A DNA stretch of 64,000 nucleotides from Oscillospiraceae bacterium. GTDB lineage: Bacteria > Bacillota > Clostridia > Oscillospirales > Ruminococcaceae. The stretch is from the NCBI GenBank assembly GCA_021769725.1, contig JAETSI010000009.1, positions 1 to 64,000 on the forward strand, in the 5' to 3' direction. The position numbers were made by a program, and so were the translations under genes. How positions within the stretch are numbered: the first letter of the stretch is position 1; each line of letters begins with the position of its first letter. This document shows positions 62,575 to 64,000 of the stretch, piece by piece. The notes under the pieces are model-generated. The model was not told the origin of the DNA. It saw only the letters and a program-made list of their open reading frames with translations, and searched no databases.

Positions 62575-64000
62575 ATGATACCAATGTGTACTAATTGCAA
62601 AAAAAGACCTGCTGTGGTGTTTATCACCTCTGTGCAGGGAAACGAAAAGAAGAACGAGGGACTCTGTCTCGCCTGTGCAAGGGAGAGGAAGATTCCGCAG
62701 GTGGCAGAATATATGGATAAAATGGGCATCACCGATGAGGAGATAGATCAGCTTTCCGATCAGATGATGGATATGCTTGACGGTGACAGCTTTGAAATGG
62801 GCGGTTCAGGTCTTATGCCCGATTTTATTTCAAATATGTTCGGGATAGGCGGCGGAGATACTGCAAGCGAGAAGATTGAAAAGAATTCCGGTGAAAGCCG
62901 TGAAGCAAAGGAAAATGGTAAGGAAAAAGGTGAAAAGAAAGGAATATTCGGACGCAGAGAAAAGAAAAAAGAGCCTAAGTTCCTGGGCAGCTACTGCACT
63001 AATCTTTCTCAGAAAGCGGCTGACGGAAACCTTGACAGAATAATCGGACGTGACAAAGAGATCGCCCGTGTTATCCAGATTCTTTCCAGAAGAACAAAGA
63101 ATAATCCGTGTCTTATCGGCGAACCCGGCGTAGGAAAAACGGCAATTGCCGAGGGTATTGCTCAGCGTATCAACGAGGGAAATGTGCCTTTCAACTTAGA
63201 GGACAAGAAAGTATATCTTCTGGATCTGACTGCGCTTGTTGCCGGTACTCAGTTCCGTGGGCAATTTGAGAGCCGTGTAAAGGGACTTGTGGACGAGGTG
63301 AAGCGTGAAGGAAATATAATCCTCTTTATTGACGAGGTTCACAATCTTGTGGGAGCAGGAGATTCCGAGGGATCTATGAATGCCGCAAACATTCTCAAAC
63401 CCGCTTTGTCAAGAGGCGAGGTGCAGGTCATCGGCGCTACGACCTTCGGAGAATACAGAAAGTACATCGAAAAGGATTCCGCTCTGGAAAGACGTTTTCA
63501 GCCGGTGACTGTCAGCGAACCGACTATCGAGGATACTGTTGATGTTCTTCTGGGCATAAAGAAGCATTACGAGGAATACCACAGAGTTCATATATCCGAT
63601 TATCTTATCAGGGTATGTGCAGTTCTCTCAGAGAGATATATCACCGACCGTTTTCTTCCAGACAAGGCTATCGATCTTATGGACGAAGGTTGTGCAAGAG
63701 CCTGCATACGCTCTCCTGAAATTGCGGAGTATGCAAAGCTGCGCAAAGAGATAGAAGTTCTTGAGGGAATGGAAAAAACAATTTCAGAGCAGAATGAGAT
63801 AGATTATCAGGCTCTTGCCGAAGTAAAGGGCAAGCTTATTCATGCACGTGAGGCAGCGGAAGCCGTTCAGGAAAAGGCTGAAAACATTCAGGTGACGGAA
63901 GAGGATATCACCAAAGTTGTTGAATTGTGGACTGGAATTCCTGCCAGCAAGATCGCCGAAACGGAATTTCTGAAGATTGCAAGGCTTGAAGATGCGCTGA
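62575..64000 (+). CDS. ClpE-like AAA+ ATPase with N-terminal zinc finger (partial)
   Basis: The gene runs off the window end after 475 complete codons. The start at 62575 follows AGGAGGAA. The N-terminus has Cys5/Cys8 (CTNC) and Cys31/Cys34 (CLAC), a zinc finger typical of ClpE, then a charged linker rich in Lys and Glu (about 95-135). The first AAA+ module shows Walker [10 protein letters not shown], Walker [15 protein letters not shown] and a middle coiled-coil region beginning near residue 380. Such proteins unfold substrates for ClpP. The second AAA+ module lies beyond the window. Confidence 0.88.
   Translation, partial: MIPMCTNCKKRPAVVFITSVQGNEKKNEGLCLACARERKIPQVAEYMDKMGITDEEIDQLSDQMMDMLDGDSFEMGGSGLMPDFISNMFGIGGGDTASEKIEKNSGESREAKENGKEKGEKKGIFGRREKKKEPKFLGSYCTNLSQKAADGNLDRIIGRDKEIARVIQILSRRTKNNPCLIGEPGVGKTAIAEGIAQRINEGNVPFNLEDKKVYLLDLTALVAGTQFRGQFESRVKGLVDEVKREGNIILFIDEVHNLVGAGDSEGSMNAANILKPALSRGEVQVIGATTFGEYRKYIEKDSALERRFQPVTVSEPTIEDTVDVLLGIKKHYEEYHRVHISDYLIRVCAVLSERYITDRFLPDKAIDLMDEGCARACIRSPEIAEYAKLRKEIEVLEGMEKTISEQNEIDYQALAEVKGKLIHAREAAEAVQEKAENIQVTEEDITKVVELWTGIPASKIAETEFLKIARLEDAL

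Overview
The window reads as a chromosomal segment of an anaerobic, low-to-mid GC Firmicute close to Ruminococcus (Oscillospiraceae). The grounds are four secreted proteins with type I dockerins (cellulosome-type modules), tRNA-sensing T-box leaders, an HPr with both His15 and Ser46, a SpoIVB sporulation protease, an ECF transporter module, an [FeFe]-hydrogenase maturase HydE and near-consensus sigma-A promoters with 17-bp spacers. Species cannot be fixed from sequence reading alone. No rRNA, tRNA, CRISPR array, phage or transposase gene was seen.

Layout. 0.4-9 kb (+): membrane-linked glycerophosphodiester phosphodiesterase, two cyclophilins, murA, T-box-controlled thrS and a uridine-kinase-like gene. 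9-13 kb (-): nadA, hydE and two paralogous U32-like proteins. 13-28.7 kb (-): a branched-chain amino acid region in transcription order T-box, leuA, ilvB, ilvH, ilvC, ilvD, leuC, leuD, leuB, a DUF815 ATPase, ilvA and ridA. It is interrupted by two tiny lipoprotein genes, by inverted-repeat elements, and by a patch of small accessory genes behind ilvD, each following a repeated copy of the ilvD 3' end. 28.7-35 kb: spoIVB, ptsH, rimM-trmD and purB. 35-39.4 kb (-): a dockerin-bearing trypsin-like protease followed by three tandem paralogous dockerin proteins. 39.6-47.5 kb: SLOG-type protein, ktrAB, glyS, metH, pheA. 47.7-64 kb (+): ruvC-ruvA-sseB-ruvB, a C39-like protein, a GlmM-like protein with altered active-site loops, an rRNA-type methyltransferase, ecfA1-ecfA2-ecfT, yfhO, truA, a DUF5711 protein, a CvpA-like protein and a ClpE-like ATPase cut by the window end.

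The most unusual layer is non-coding. A family of terminal-inverted-repeat elements (six copies, called E1 here) lies between genes. Wherever orientation can be judged, the same end faces the upstream gene's 3' end, and in two genes (ridA, metH) the element supplies the stop codon. One copy appears to supply the -35 box of the ilvB promoter. Each full copy has a hairpin whose outer arms differ between copies yet stay self-complementary. Two unrelated 161-bp inverted-repeat elements (E2, E3) sit at gene ends in the same way. A second theme is 3'-tail duplication: ilvD tails precede unrelated small genes, and protease tails precede each extra dockerin gene, which points to recombination at gene ends as a way of adding genes in tandem.
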